Assembly (NCBI RefSeq): GCF_910589235.1
Contig: NC_060965.1
Coordinates: 124,001 to 188,000 of the forward strand
Length of the DNA stretch: 64,000 nucleotides
From: Vespa crabro
Taxonomy: Eukaryota; Arthropoda; Insecta; Hymenoptera; Vespidae
Direction: 5' to 3'
Every line of letters starts with the position of its first letter. Positions within the stretch are counted from its first letter, which is position 1. Both the position numbers and the translations under genes were made by a program. The notes beneath the pieces are model-generated. The model was given only the letters and a program-made list of their open reading frames with translations, was not told where the DNA came from and made no database searches. Positions 23,600-36,889 of this stretch are shown piece after piece.

Positions 23600-26500
23600 T
23601 GCGCTTTTTCTCTGGCTTCGTCCACCTATCAATCTCTATCTTTGTTTCGATCGCAAAAAAGCAACAGCCAACTACGATGACGATATATCGCGGAATCCCT
23701 TCTCGAAAAGTCTATCTCTCTTTTCCAGTCTTCGTCGCATCGAACCTTTTTACGTTCGTTTTTAGTAAGAGAAAGAAGAAGAAGAAAGAAATCCACGAAA
23801 GATTCTTTCGTTCTCGTCAATGACCGGTAACAAGTTGGAGCACGTTCGAAGAATCTCCGATAAAAATCTATCTATCGTTTCTTTTCTTAGGACGATGAAA
23901 AAATTTATCTAGATATCGGATCGATAAGATGTCGATCTCGTTCAGAACACTTCGAAATATGACGGTCTTCAAACGAAGAGCTAACTGAATTTATTGAATC
24001 CACGTTATTGGAAAACTAGGGTCATTTTTTCGTATCGATTTATGTCCGCGAAGCACAAAGTACGAAGATAGGTCCTATGTGGATACTTTTTACGAACGTC
24101 GACTCGATGGAGTACACGCCAGAAAGATATGAACCAGCGCTCGTCTCTTTGTACATCGATGACAAAAAAGTCTTTAGAAAGAGAGATCCAAGAAGATAGG
24201 AAAGAGTCGAGGAGTCAATGATCTAGCCTCGCCCAAAGATATTTGAGCGTCGCGAATTTAGTCCGTAACGTAAAATTCAAAAGAGAACGGCCGAGAGGAA
24301 CTATAACGACGAAGAGATCCGTCATCCGACAGATTCCCTCTTAATACCGATCGATATAGAAAAAAAAATTTTTAAATCCTTGAAAAATGATCGTTTCATC
24401 CTCGTACGAGGGAGAAGGTTTATTAAAGCGGATATGGGATATCGAGGGGAGGGGGGAGGGAGAGAGAGAAAAAGTTTGATAAGCGTAGGTAGGATGAAAA
24501 TGGGAGTTTGGTAGCGAGCGCGAGAGATCGGCCCAAAAATGCCAATCACAGCCTCGGAACAATCGCTTCCGTCGATAGAACGAACGATGGACGACGATCC
24601 GTCATCGTATAGCGTTTCTACAAGAAATTGCTACTTTCCGACCTTCCATCTCCTCTTCCATTCTTACTATTTTTCGTCAATCCTTATATGTAGCAAGGCA
24701 AACCGTTCAAACTTACCGAGAATAAATATATCGATCGACGATAGTCAAGAGCAAATGCGAATCACGTCGATCGTTTTTGGAAGTATTAGCTCTCTCTCTC
24801 TCTCTCTCACTTCACATGGCGAGCTGACTTTGGAGATACTTTGGTCTTTTTCTTCCTCGTGACCTCGAAGGACGAAAACTTTGGAATATTTTTCAAACAT
24901 CAACAACGTAAAAGTCGTGGAACATGAGGAATTCTCGTAACGCGCATAAATCTATATTATCTCCATCAAGGGGATTCAATTTGATCAAAAATGAAAATTA
25001 ATTCTGGATCCATAGAAAAAAAGGATCGTGAACGAACTTATTCAAATCCATCGCCTTTTGTTTTATCACCGAGAGAAACTTGGTATTTAGAGGGTTAGCT
25101 CCCCCCTCTCGTTCGGTTCCGGTTCGACTTAATAAGAAAGTTATCGGTTATCGAGCTTACTAAATCCGGCAGTTAGCGAGCGTCACGGGCCATATTGGCT
25201 CGTTTATCTTACATGCTCGACCGTCTACTACCCCGGGAGCTATCGGTCTATTTGATATTCTACTCGCGAGCCTCGCCGCATCTACGACGCGACGACGAAC
25301 GAACGTCTGCGAAGCTCTCGACGAGAAGAGAGGGGAGAGGACCATAAGTGTGTCTCAAGCTATTACACGAGGGAGAATTGCTTCTCTCGTTTACCGCTTT
25401 ATCATTCCGTCGACTACCGTCGGCTTCCTATTTTCTCGCCGATTTTCCTTTGCGCTCGGATATGTCGCGACCTAGAGAAAATGGTCTTTTCGTAGGATAG
25501 GTCTGAATAAAATTCGATTGGAATTTTTCATAAAAATTTGTCCAATCTGTATTGCGGGGCTGATCGAACGGCTAATACTCGTAGGATCGCTTAAAGACCG
25601 CGGGGCTCTTTCGAAAGTCGTAGGAGCAACGATTTTAAAAAGAGTTTTCGAGCAAGAGCTTAGAAGAGGCGCTATCGAAATTCGAAAGGAAAAAGGACGA
25701 GTGCCGACGACGACGACGAGCCAGGCGGAAAGAAGGAAGCTTTAAATACGAATAGGTATATGGATTTTTTCCGCAAACTCTCCACTCGTCGGACTAAAGA
25801 GCTCTTTTGCGTTACGTTTGATCCCTCGCGTGCGATTCTGCCCATATCTACTTACCAATGTAGGTAGAGTACGTTTGCCATCGTCGAACAATCGAGAAAA
25901 GGATCGTTCGTTTTTCCACAGCGTTCGACTATTCTTTTTAGCCCTTATTACATACGACGTCGAAAAAGCCCAATCCTAGTAGGTTATTTTTTATAAGTCC
26001 GGAATGGCGAGCTATAACGTTTCGCTTTTTATTCAGAAAAACGATGTGTACTCTCGGAAAATGTGGCGTTCTCGAAAGAGGAGGAATAAACGATTTTCGA
26101 TACCGATTAGAAATATTTTCGATTGATTCCGCTTTTAAGCGAGATGTCGTTAAATTACGATTACATCCTCGATAAAGGAAAAGTCACGTACGAATCTAGC
26201 GCGGAGATCGCGCAGATGGAAGATGTGTTCTCGGTAGAAGATTAGCAAAATGAGATAATGGAAAGAAAATAGTGCCAAAGTCGTAGAGATAGAGGAGAGA
26301 GGGAGGAGAGCTAACCTTATCGCTTTTATGTATCGGTGGAAACGACCAAGCCAAAGTGTACCACTTCCAAGTGGTAAGCTCGAGAATAACAAGACCTTGC
26401 GGTTGGATTAATTGAATCGAAACCCGTACGTATCGCACACCGTCGTATCGATGTCTCTTGACTTTCCTTCTCCAACTGAAAATAGAAAAGCATTAAAAAC

Positions 26501-26654
26501 GAAGGGCTATTGGTTCTTAAAAGAAAAGAGAATTCTCTTGAAATCGTTCCGGCATGACAGCGATACTCTTTCTCTATGACGGGTAAAGATATCAAAGACG
26601 ATATACCTTTATGTGGTATATATTTCTTTACAAACGATCCATTAGTACGACGAT

Positions 26655-26688
26655 AAAAGAAAAGAAAAGAAAAGAAAAGAAAAGAAAG
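26655..26688. repeat. (AAAAG)n
   Basis: About six pentamer units. Confidence 0.93.
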
Positions 26689-27358
26689 TGGTCGAGCGAT
26701 GCTTCTTATTTTTCCCCCTTGATCCGTCCCCGTCTATCTAATTACGTTTTATAGTGCTCTTAAAGGAAACGAAATTAAAAGTGCCGATATTATTCTTTCT
26801 TATTCTTAATTATATCGCATGACTTTTAATTGATTATCAATATCATCTAGAAACAATGCACTAATGAAGGTACTGGATACCGATCGGAATAATGAATATT
26901 TCAGCGCGAATCAACAGGAGCGAGCGATCAAGGAGTAGGGGGCCTTACGTAAATAGAAATCTCTATTTAATTCGATTGCAATATGTGCCAAAACCCATTA
27001 AAAGCGATTACACGATGAGCGTGAACGCGCGTCAACTGCGAAAAGGTGTCGATGACGGAGGAGAGTACGGCCCGAAATGTTCTTTTTTTCTCTCTTTTTT
27101 ATTTCTGATCGAGTTTACGAGGCACTTTGCGTCGGCTTTAGCTAGGAAAGTACATATAAAGGAGGAACGATGACGATTCGTTCGGCTTAAAAAGAGGTAA
27201 GTAAAGAGGTAGGTAGGAACGAGAGAAGGATCTTATAAATAAATCGTTCCGGTGAGTGCTTCTCGCTGTTGGACTATCTCGCGAGCGTCGATTCGCGAAC
27301 GACGTTAGACGTTCAAACTTTTATTATTTCCCGAAATATCTTTATCTATCCGTATATG

Positions 27359-27365
<7 letters not shown>

Positions 27366-27415
<50 letters not shown>
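27366..27415. repeat. (TA)n then (TG)n
   Basis: TA to 27402, TG to 27415. Confidence 0.95.
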
Positions 27416-28157
27416 ACATATCGACTACTTATCTTCGTTTCTTGAAATTCTCTCAAGGATTCTAATGAGGAAACGTCCCTTGACTAGAAATGACTCTCGT
27501 TGGTAACGTTATTATACTTGGCGCACGTTCTCTGGTAACGATACTCGAACGATAAACGTCACGAAAACTTTGAGCTCGGCTAAATCGCCACTACCTGTCG
27601 TACGCCACTACCGTTCGATCCAATAAGGATGGCTACTTGAAAAGCACGCGGATGTTAATTACGAAGAGATACTAAAGTAATTGCGTCTCGATATCGGACG
27701 GATATGATGCAATTACGGACGTTTCTTGTCTCGATTTCCAATATAAGTCGACGATATGGACCACCCGTCAAAGCGATACTCTTGTTAACCCGACTGATCA
27801 TCTTTATCGCCATCGTCGACGTAATTACGCCGACGTCGTCTCGAAAAAGCAAAGGATGGAACACGACGAGACGCTGCTTGAACCTGATAATCGATCAACA
27901 CGATACCACCACTTACGATCTTTTATCGTTTGATATTTTCTAATTAATTAAATAACAAATTCGTACCGAATCACCAAAAAGTTGGAATCTAAACAAACTG
28001 TCTACAAAATTTCATCGATTTCTAATACACCAATATTTTCATCCATTGATTATATAAAAGAAAAAAAGCACGTTCCATTCGGATTTGTCTATCCTCTTTC
28101 CGACATTTGGTCTTCTAAAAGGAGGTCCGACGTATCCTTTGGGACTGTCGCGAGGGA

Positions 28158-28159
<2 letters not shown>

Positions 28160-28202
<43 letters not shown>
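28160..28202. repeat. (GA)21
   Basis: Perfect run. A second (GA)17 at 28336-28369 bounds a unique 133-bp spacer. Confidence 0.97.
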
Positions 28203-28205
<3 letters not shown>

Positions 28206-28334
28206 CACGGTCTCACGGTAGGAGCTGCCACTGGCTTCTCGTCGAACTGGTCGAGAACAACGTTGAACGCCTCCGCTTCGTTTTCTCACCGTTGGTCCAG
28301 CGAAGCTACGCTGAGCGTCGTTAAACGAGAAAAC

Positions 28335-28335
<1 letters not shown>

Positions 28336-28369
<34 letters not shown>
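28336..28369. repeat. (GA)17
   Basis: Same orientation as the tract at 28160-28202. Confidence 0.97.
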
Positions 28370-28370
<1 letters not shown>

Positions 28371-29332
28371 CATTGTTTGCGGCCTAGTTCTGCCCATCCA
28401 GCAGCGGCTTTCCATGCCAAAAGTCCTATATACCTGGACTCCTCTGTCTGTTTGCTTACTTGCCAGCCTACTGGCTCGTCTGTCGATAACTGCCATACTT
28501 TCAACCATAGGACGTTGTTCAAGTATTACCTCGTTACGTCACGTAGCGACCGTTCCTGGACTCGGCCCTGTGTATTCTCCTTGTTGCTCGTTCTTCTCGG
28601 GTTTAATGGACAAACATGAGGGAGAAAAAAAAGGAGAAAAAGGGACGAAGAGACGTATTCACGCACCGTCAAACACGTTGCTCAACGAGATAAAAGTAGT
28701 TTTGATGTCCGTTAATTAGATGAGAAATAAATAACGTAACACAGCTGTGTCACTTTGTGCCGATAATGGACGAAACAAATTCGTATTACGTTTGGGTTGC
28801 TTCCTTTTAATACTTTCTTCTTTTTGTCCTTTCTTTTTTCTTTTTTCTTTTTTTCTAGCAATTACGTAAAACATCATTTCTTCGCTAGAATCTTTGGAAT
28901 GCTTTAAAATAAAATTTCAAAAAAATCTACTTTGAACGTAATTTTTCACAAGCCGTATCTTTCCACCGCAGATTTCATCTTCGTATATCGATTTTGCTCA
29001 CGCGAGAACATATAAGAAGGGACCCCGATGCTCTTCTCTGCAGCAGCAAGTCAAACGTTACAACATTTAAAAAACATTAATATTATAAGGATAGATACAA
29101 CGTAAAAGAAAGTTTTATCCTCGAACGAAAGATGGAAAGAGAAAATGGAAAGATCGATCGTCTAAATTCTTTTTTTGATTTCACCGTTCGAACTCATTAG
29201 TCTATCGCGGTCGTTTACGGTTTTGTCACGGGCTATTCATCGAGGAATAGCACGCTCAACGACAATGGCTCGACGTGCACCAGCTATTCGTACCAACTAT
29301 GATTTCTCACGGGAGTCCACTCCGCGAGAAGT

Positions 29333-29367
29333 GCTCTCTCTCTCTCTCTCGCTCTCGCTCTCTCTCC
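29333..29367. repeat. (TC)n with CG interruptions
   Basis: Pyrimidine tract with gctc interruptions, followed by cctag. Confidence 0.9.
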
Positions 29368-30172
29368 TAGTCGACTACTCAGGAAGCGGTTGCGAGCATC
29401 AGCAGATACAAATCAAGTTCTGACTCTGGCTGTCACGCATGTCGGGGATTTAAGTGCTACGCCTGTCGAATTAATGACGATGGAAATGGCGACAAGGGAA
29501 ATGCCGCGACCCCGACAGAGAGAAATCTCTACTTTCCTTTTCGTTTCTTATCCTTTCAATCCTCTTCATTTCTTTTTGTTTTTTCACGACTCTTACGAAT
29601 CTTATATATTTGCACGTAGGTATCAACGCCTTCTATTGAAAAATTAACAAATGGCTACATAATTATTTTTATGATTATACAGATATTATTGCCTTGGAAA
29701 GTAGAATTAAATAGAATTCTTTATCATAAGCGATAGTCAGGATATTTCTTAGATTCGATATATTGCGCATATCGAGAATGTATACCAATGGATTCAGGAT
29801 TTCATCGACTACGAGAGAGACAACTTATATCTTAGAGACTTGAACCAAGGATCGTTGATATCCTTCGGGGATTGGTCTGACTGCAATATTAAAGGAGAAT
29901 CCACGTTTCATTGTGCGGCTTTGGTCTAAGCTCTAAATCGCGTGCCACGATATCGTACTTTTCTTTCTCGAATCGAATCGGAAAAGAATATGGCAGCAGC
30001 AGTATCGTGCGAAACACCCAAAGACTTTATTTATTTTTCCGACTCGACGTGCGAGATCGTATTTCCTACTCGGTCTATCTGCAAATTAATTCAAAAGAGG
30101 AAGAAAATAATTTAGTTTTAGGCTTTCGCGTTTCGCTCGAAAAGAAAACGGGGAAAAAACGGGGAGAAAAAC

Positions 30173-30315
30173 GAGAGAGAGAGAGAGAGAGGAAAGGAAG
30201 GAAGGAAGGTGTCGCGAAGGGCCGCGTTCGTAACGGTGCACGAAATATCGATTGACGTTCTTTAAAGACCACAGCTCTTTCGTTCTTTGTTTTCGTCACC
30301 GAACACGTCGTCGTC

Positions 30316-30346
<31 letters not shown>
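30173..30346. repeat. (GA)n/(GGAA)n and, after about 110 bp, (GTC)n/(TC)n
   Basis: GA at 30173-30192 and GGAA to about 30209. Then GTC at 30306-30318 and TC at 30320-30346. The GA and TC parts are complementary on one strand. Confidence 0.9.
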
Positions 30347-30350
<4 letters not shown>

Positions 30351-31369
30351 TGTCCTTTATCTTGCTCGAGCAATTCCTTCTTACCCGTAGAACGCAAACC
30401 GGTAGACGACTCGCGACACTCGTCCCCTCTCTATTTCCCTTACGTTTGCATGGTTTTCACATCAAAGAAAGCTATTTGTTAATGAGGCATAATTATACGC
30501 CGCGTACAACAGACGACGGCGACACCTCGTCGTGATACAATCGATCGAGGGACATGCCGAGGATGCGTAAAAAGGGTAGAACGAGTCCGCGATGAAAAGG
30601 AATGAAAAGGATGCTGAGGATGAAAGAATTGGAAAGAAAGCGGAATTACCCCGGTCGAGTTGACTATACTTGTATATTAATATTCGATGAAAACAAAATT
30701 GACAAACTAATTTTATTTCGTTGTAACGACACGGCATCTATCACTGCCGGAAGCGTATCAGAGAGATGATACGAGGAATCGATCGATCGAGATGTCTGAT
30801 AATCACCGAACACTTAAATTAACTAATCGAAGATCGTCGCGACAGCGTATAATAAGCGAAGCGTCAGATTGGGCCGCAGGTGATCATCGAGCGATAATGG
30901 TATTAATACATCATCGCCGTGGCATAGCTCGACGCACGCTGATTGCTCGCGAACCCGGCTTGCAATCTGCGCTTTCTCACCCGAAACAAGATATAAATAA
31001 GGAAGTAATAAATATGTAATCGCGCGTTTAAAATCTATCGAGTCGCGAGACAATTAAAGTACCTAATTTTATGTGATATTATAAAAAAGATATATAAACA
31101 ATTTTGAAACAAAAAATTTGCATATGCACGTAAAAGGAAGCGCAGGGAAGAGGATTTGGTATATCTTCTCGTCAAAAGAAGGAAAGGAAAGAAAGAAAGA
31201 AAAAACAGAAAAAAGCTTCGATCCGATACGGACGCATGCGCGCACGACTACATCGAGTAATGGATTAGCAACGAGCCGGCAAAAGAACCGCATAGCAAAT
31301 GACGACCGTGCGCGACTCGTTCCCCTTTTTTCTTTCTTTTCATACATACACACATCCAAACCTACATGC

Positions 31370-31374
<5 letters not shown>

Positions 31375-31415
<41 letters not shown>
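31375..31415. repeat. (TA)20
   Basis: Perfect run followed by CA units. Confidence 0.96.
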
Positions 31416-31417
<2 letters not shown>

Positions 31418-31649
31418 TTTATATATTTACACACACATAGCACTGCATGTATAGACGCGCTTTAGTACGGCGTTACAGGGTGCAGTGCAGCATCGGCGAA
31501 CGCGTTAATATCCGATATCTACGGCGATCGGACAGTCGTTTTCTACAAAAGGACACCGCCAGAAGCGCTGTAGGACACCGAGATTTCCGACTTCGACGTG
31601 GGTATCCTTGCACGTGCTTTCGACGAGGAAGGGCAATAGAGAGGGGGTG

Positions 31650-31650
<1 letters not shown>

Positions 31651-31681
<31 letters not shown>
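31651..31681. repeat. (GA)15
   Basis: Perfect run after a short G-rich stretch. Confidence 0.96.
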
Positions 31682-31683
<2 letters not shown>

Positions 31684-32055
31684 TTATCCGAAGGAAGAAT
31701 CGGGAAAAAAAATAGGTACATAGACTTTCTCTATCTCTCTTTCTGCGAGCCAAGCTTCGGGATATAATCTTGCACAAGATCGGAATTCCACGGCTACATC
31801 TTCGAGCCTCCTCTCTTTCTCTCTTTAATAGAGATTCGCTCGCGCCATCTCGGTCTTTCTCGGCGACGTTTTGATGCCCCTAGCAAACGGCAGTCCTGGC
31901 GGCAACGTTTGTAAATCGCTCGGTTCGGATTATCTGAGGTACACACACAGATCGACTTGAGTTTGCCCGACCCACGCAAACCTTTATTCCTCTCACTTCT
32001 TTTTCTGTAAAATTGTATTTTTATGGGCGAATGTAAATCTCTCGATTGATGTATA

Positions 32056-32060
<5 letters not shown>

Positions 32061-32099
<39 letters not shown>
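32061..32099. repeat. (TA)19
   Basis: Perfect run. Confidence 0.96.
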
Positions 32100-32103
<4 letters not shown>

Positions 32104-33489
32104 AATCGATTAATTATTGAAAGTCATTGAGACGCTCTGGCAGAGCAACTACACGTCCATGCGCATTCGATGGATTTTGCCTGACATAGAGCGTAAATTC
32201 AACGCTTTTTCTGCATTAACTCCTAATTACATTAACGACCCGCGCCACGAATCGGCAACGTTCGCGTCAAATTCGTCCCGCAGGAACGGTTGTATCATTA
32301 TCGAATTTATACCCGTTATAAATCTTTAATCGGCTTTCGATATGCGTGATGCCGTGTGGGAGGGGTATGGGACGAGGAATGAACGCGAGGTACTTCGCGC
32401 ATGTACGCTCGATAACATTCGTTCGGCAACGAGGAGCATGGCAAAAAGGATCGTTCGTCGATCGTTCGTTCGTTTCTCGGCTTTAACAGAGGCATCGTTG
32501 TCGGTGATCTGCAAAGCGTTAAATCTCGTTTCGAGGCCAAAAGTTAAAATAAAAAAGATTAATGTTCCGTTTTATAAACATCTCAGAAGAGGAAGTTCTC
32601 TAACGTTCTTAATTTTATTCAATCGACTGCTGCTGCTCAAGTTATAACTTTAATCTTCAATTTTTACTTCTCGGTTTTCGGAATATTCTACGTTTTTACA
32701 GAGGATCATCACATTTCTCGTTTTTTCTTCTTTTTTCCCTTACGTATCTATAGAAATATGTAGCTATGGTTATATATGTAACTACGGTTGCATATATAAA
32801 GCCACCGTTGAAATTTACAAGAAAACGAAATTTACAGGAGGTTAGAAGAGAGGCAATTAATAAAAGATAAGGGAGATGAATAGAGTTAAAGGCACTGAAA
32901 TGGTGCCAGAGACAAACGGCGGAGTGAACTAATTGCAAGTACTTCTTTCGATTATCGGAGTCGAATTAACGCGATTAGTGAGTGAGATGGTTCTTGACCG
33001 ATTCTCTTCTCATTGTTAAATTACCCTTTCGTTTTTCTTTAATACATATGCCACCGTTGGAAAATCTAAGAGAAAATAAGATCTCGCGAGATCTTAAATC
33101 AAATGAAATGATTCCTCAAAAAGGGGCATAGGTGAACGAGTTATTAAGAAGGAAATAAATAAAAAATAAAAGAAGAAAAAATCGATACGCCGCAGCTTCG
33201 CTGCTTAGACGTCTTCGCGAGGTTGCAGATATACATAGAACGTGCGTAAAACGTCTGGTTAATTTCAGATGGCACGTACCGATGATACTTGAAAAAGTCT
33301 GATACGAGACGACGCGGTAAGCCGCCGCGTCTCGAGTATGCCTTCGACCAGAAATAAAAAGAAAAGTATGGAAGCGACGAGAGCAATTGTATTTGGTGGT
33401 GTATCTCCTAGTCACTTCGAGTAGCAAGGCAAGCTAAAAAAGAAAAATAATTCTAAATTGATCTTTTCTTTTATTTTGTTTCTTTTTTT

Positions 33490-33567
33490 CTTCTTCTTCT
33501 TCTTCTTCTTTTCTTTCGAATTCGAGAGACAAAACGGAAGGAAAAAAAAAAAAAGAAAAAAAAAAAA
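33490..33567. repeat. (TTC)n and A-rich run
   Basis: TTC triplets at 33490-33510, then A runs at 33541-33567. Confidence 0.9.
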
Positions 33568-34864
33568 TCAATTCCTATGTTCCCGCGGGAAGCTTTAATC
33601 GGAGAGCGAGGAAGGTCGAATTACTTACCGCGTGGGCGCCCCTTATCGTCCTAGAATTTTCCGATAGAACGACTGATTGCGAAACTTTAATTAAGGCCTA
33701 CACCGTGACCTAATCGTATGGCAGCGACTATCGACGCACCGTAACACGAAACGATAGAACGAAAGATAGAAAAAGATGGAGAAAATCAGCCCCTGTTCTA
33801 ACCGCAAAACTGACACGCGCCATTAGTCGAATCAAGATTAATTCGATACTTCCGCGCCTACGCGAAAGCACGTTAAAAAAAGGCGTACAGGTGTGGAATA
33901 GAAAGTAGGCTTGGGGAAAAAGTTTTTCTCGTCGACGAAGAAAAACGTAACGCGTACGTAATCGTGAGTCGTAACGATTCGCCCGTTTCCCCGAGATCGA
34001 CCTTTTTCATCGGACTAGATTTCTTCAAGACGCAACGACGACGACCCTTTATATTCAGCATCTATTTGCTCGTTGGTTCGTTCGTTCGTTCCAACGGCCA
34101 GAAACGCAAATGTTGATATGCATGTACATATATACTTGGGCTTTGCTGGAGAAAATGAAATTTGTACGATCAAACTCTGTCGGAAAGTTCGTTAACAAAA
34201 CTTTGTCCATTCGTAGGGTGCAACTACTTTTCTAACTCGCCGGGTACAGAGTTTAGTATGTGGTTGGTAATAACAAAGATTAACCACCTCGTCCCATTAC
34301 GTAGAATTTTATCTTCCTGACCGAAAACTTTTCTTCGTTAAACCCTGGCTAACGAGTTTATGCTCGTAATGCCTCGTAAATGCCTCGAAACGTATAGAAG
34401 AAACTGTAGCCTGTCGTTTAAATCGATTTCTTCGTTGTCATTGTTGTATGACGTTTCTACGATCTTGTCTCTTTCATTAAAAAATGAAATCTCTAACGAT
34501 TTTCTACGTGAAAATTTGTTACGAATATTTCTCGTCGAGGATACGAGAAATAAGCAGACGAAGTCAGGGCGATTCGTTCGATAATTAACGTCCAGATTCC
34601 ATTGCAATGGAAGCAAAGAGAAAGAGAAGGCGCGCAGGTGTCGACGACGAATCGCATCAATTTCTTACGCAAGTTTGCCGGAGACGTCGGTGCCTTTTAT
34701 TCTTCGTATCAGCTTCTAGACTAGATTACATCATCGGCTAGCCATTTAACAACGTTATGCACCTGCTGTCCCTAAGATAATTCCGACGGACGCGAATGCA
34801 TAATAATGAAGTAAATTGTAATAATAGTGATGTCGTTTCGACATGTCTGAAAGAGAAAAAACAA

Positions 34865-34938
34865 AACGAACGAACGAACGAACGAACGAACGAACGAACG
34901 AACGAACGAACGAACGAACGAACGAACGAACGAACGAA
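34865..34938. repeat. (AACG)18.5
   Basis: Perfect tetranucleotide array of 74 nt. It gives repeating FVRS or NERT in chance frames. Confidence 0.98.
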
Positions 34939-35455
34939 GAAAAAATCAACAAAGGGAGATAAAGATTTTAGTAAGCAAAAGATAAGCAAAGAGTGGAAGG
35001 CAACATGTCGGACGACCATTGACGAGTAAAAGAACGTGATCGGAATTCGAAGGCGAGACCGCACGACGAATTAGCTTGGTCAAAAGTGGGTGGACTTTGA
35101 AATGAGTCGACGAGGAGAGCCGAGTATCGATCGAAACGGATTCCGATAATCGAGATACGATATTAATAACTTGGACGGGATAAGCGTGGGTGTGTGCTCG
35201 TATTGGCGCGTGTACATTCGCAGAGAGTCAAGTCCAATATCGACTTCGTTCTCGATAAACGTGATGTACATCCGAAACTTTTTCGCTAACGGCGCGACTA
35301 GCGAATAACGGCTAGCGACGATTTCGTCTACCATTTTCTTTCCTCCGAAGTGGAAGAGCGCTAAATTTACAAAATATAGATAGAAATCGAAGAACGTTCA
35401 TCCGAGCAAGATTTTCCTCGCGAGGAAAGAGGCTCTCTCTGTACTCCGGAAAGGT

Positions 35456-35457
35456 AC

Positions 35458-35488
<31 letters not shown>

Positions 35489-35490
35489 CC
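35456..35490. repeat. (TC)n, interrupted
   Basis: Pyrimidine run with ccc interruptions. Confidence 0.93.
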
Positions 35491-36493
35491 CTGAGAAACT
35501 CGGAGCAAGATAAACCGATCTATGTTGGCGAAGAGCACGACTTGGCTCGTCTCGGTCTCTCGAAAGAGGCTAGAAAGACAAACGTATCCGAACGGCGATA
35601 CTTTCTCGGCCGAGTCATCCAAATTTTCTAAACGAATCGATTTCTACGTCCAACATTGCGTAGCGTCAAACACGTATTTGCAGAGAGCAAATGTAATTTC
35701 TTCTTCAACGAGTGGAAACGAGTTAAGTCGATCTCCTAAAGTAGGAATTCACGCGGAACCATCGATCGTTTCGAGACATCGTTAGTCACATGCCGCGAGG
35801 TTAATATCGAATGCATTCAAAAGTTAGTCAAAGTGGGTTGGAATTCTGTCAAATTTATCGGTGCTTCTCTATAACCATCGGAATAGAAAGGAAACGTCTC
35901 TCAACGGGGGTTCAAACAATGAACTAATATCGATCGCGACCCTTTCTGCGCGTTAATCCTACCAAGCTTTTGCACGTAATCACGTGCAGCAACGCGAGTA
36001 AGAACGTGCGCGCTGGCTCTTTCGACGTTGAATGCTCCCGCAGTACAGGCAGTAACAAAAAGTTTCCCGAGAGATCTCGTTGCACCGGCTCCATCCACCG
36101 GTTCCAAGAAGACGTCGTCGAGGTCTCGTCCCGAATATCGTCAAGTTATCGAAATTGGCGCCTTTTAAACGAGGCGCCACCTTCGAATCGAACATTTCAA
36201 ACGTTTGTCGCCGCGCGCACTCCCAGACGCCTATTTTCAGACGCGTCATCGTGCACTTTTCCTATTATATCTTTTCACTTTGGTGACATTTCAACACGAT
36301 CGATTTCACGTATCGTTCCTTCCTCCAGCTCGCAGACGAAGCTTCAACGACGAATCCACAGACTTTTCCGCTCGACGACGTCCCGCTACTCGCTTCGTCC
36401 TACCTCCGTTGATCTTCCCGTTCATCTCTCACCCCTATAACTTGGTTCCCTCTCGAAGCAACCCCCTACACAATTTCCTATAGTTTGGTCACC

Positions 36494-36588
36494 TCACGAA
36501 CGGGCTCCGACGGGTTTCACGACAAAGTCAACGTTCGTTTCTTCGATCGATCGATCGAGCTCGTCTTTAAATTCATCCTCTTTTTTCT
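36494..36588 (-). other. Candidate terminal exon with acidic peptide
   Basis: A very good acceptor (cgtatttctcttctgcag, AG at 36590-36589) opens a frame reading KKEDEFKDELDRSIEETN, then VDFVVKPVGARS and a TGA at 36496-36494. The peptide is charged and looks protein-like, but part of it comes from a (GATC)3 run. A GAG|GTGACC donor-like site overlaps the stop. No poly(A) signal is obvious just downstream. The function is not recognised. Confidence 0.2.
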
Positions 36589-36648
36589 CTGCAGAAGAGA
36601 AATACGACCCAACTACTAAATCTTTGATCCTTTTAGGGATCGCGCGCT

Positions 36649-36655
<7 letters not shown>

Positions 36656-36680
<25 letters not shown>

Positions 36681-36681
36681 T
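36656..36681. repeat. (CT)13
   Basis: Perfect run, opposite in sense to the GA tract at 36833-36871. Confidence 0.96.
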
Positions 36682-36831
36682 CCTTTTTATTTCCGATAAA
36701 ACTCACAATCCTATCCCAATGGAAGTAAAACCAAGTAGAGCGTTTTTTCTCGAGGAAAGGTTTGAGCGGCGGAGCGAAAAACGCGACGCAACGAGACGAA
36801 GACGGCACGACGGACGGATAAGAAAGAATTC

Positions 36832-36832
<1 letters not shown>

Positions 36833-36871
<39 letters not shown>
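36833..36871. repeat. (AG)19
   Basis: Perfect run. Confidence 0.97.
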
Positions 36872-36874
<3 letters not shown>

Positions 36875-36889
36875 TTTCGTTAGAGAGAG

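Larger units (their letters stand above)
17260..28150. other. Intronic stretch without a gene
   Basis: Microsatellites and hairpins as listed. The frames at 23000-23625 on both strands cover the CGG and CTCG arrays and show no domain. Confidence 0.6.
28370..36490. other. Intronic stretch without a gene
   Basis: 29200-29530 is GC-richer and carries a pyrimidine tract followed by AG on the plus strand, but no donor follows. Otherwise microsatellites and chance frames only. Confidence 0.55.

Noticed and set aside
29390..29480. Plus-strand words GFKCYACR after a pyrimidine tract and AG, reminiscent of a Ly6-type start
   Set aside because: The remaining Ly6 cysteines and a donor site are missing, so chance is more likely.
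34865..34938. Regular array considered as a CRISPR or protein repeat
   Set aside because: It is a plain tetranucleotide microsatellite with no spacers.
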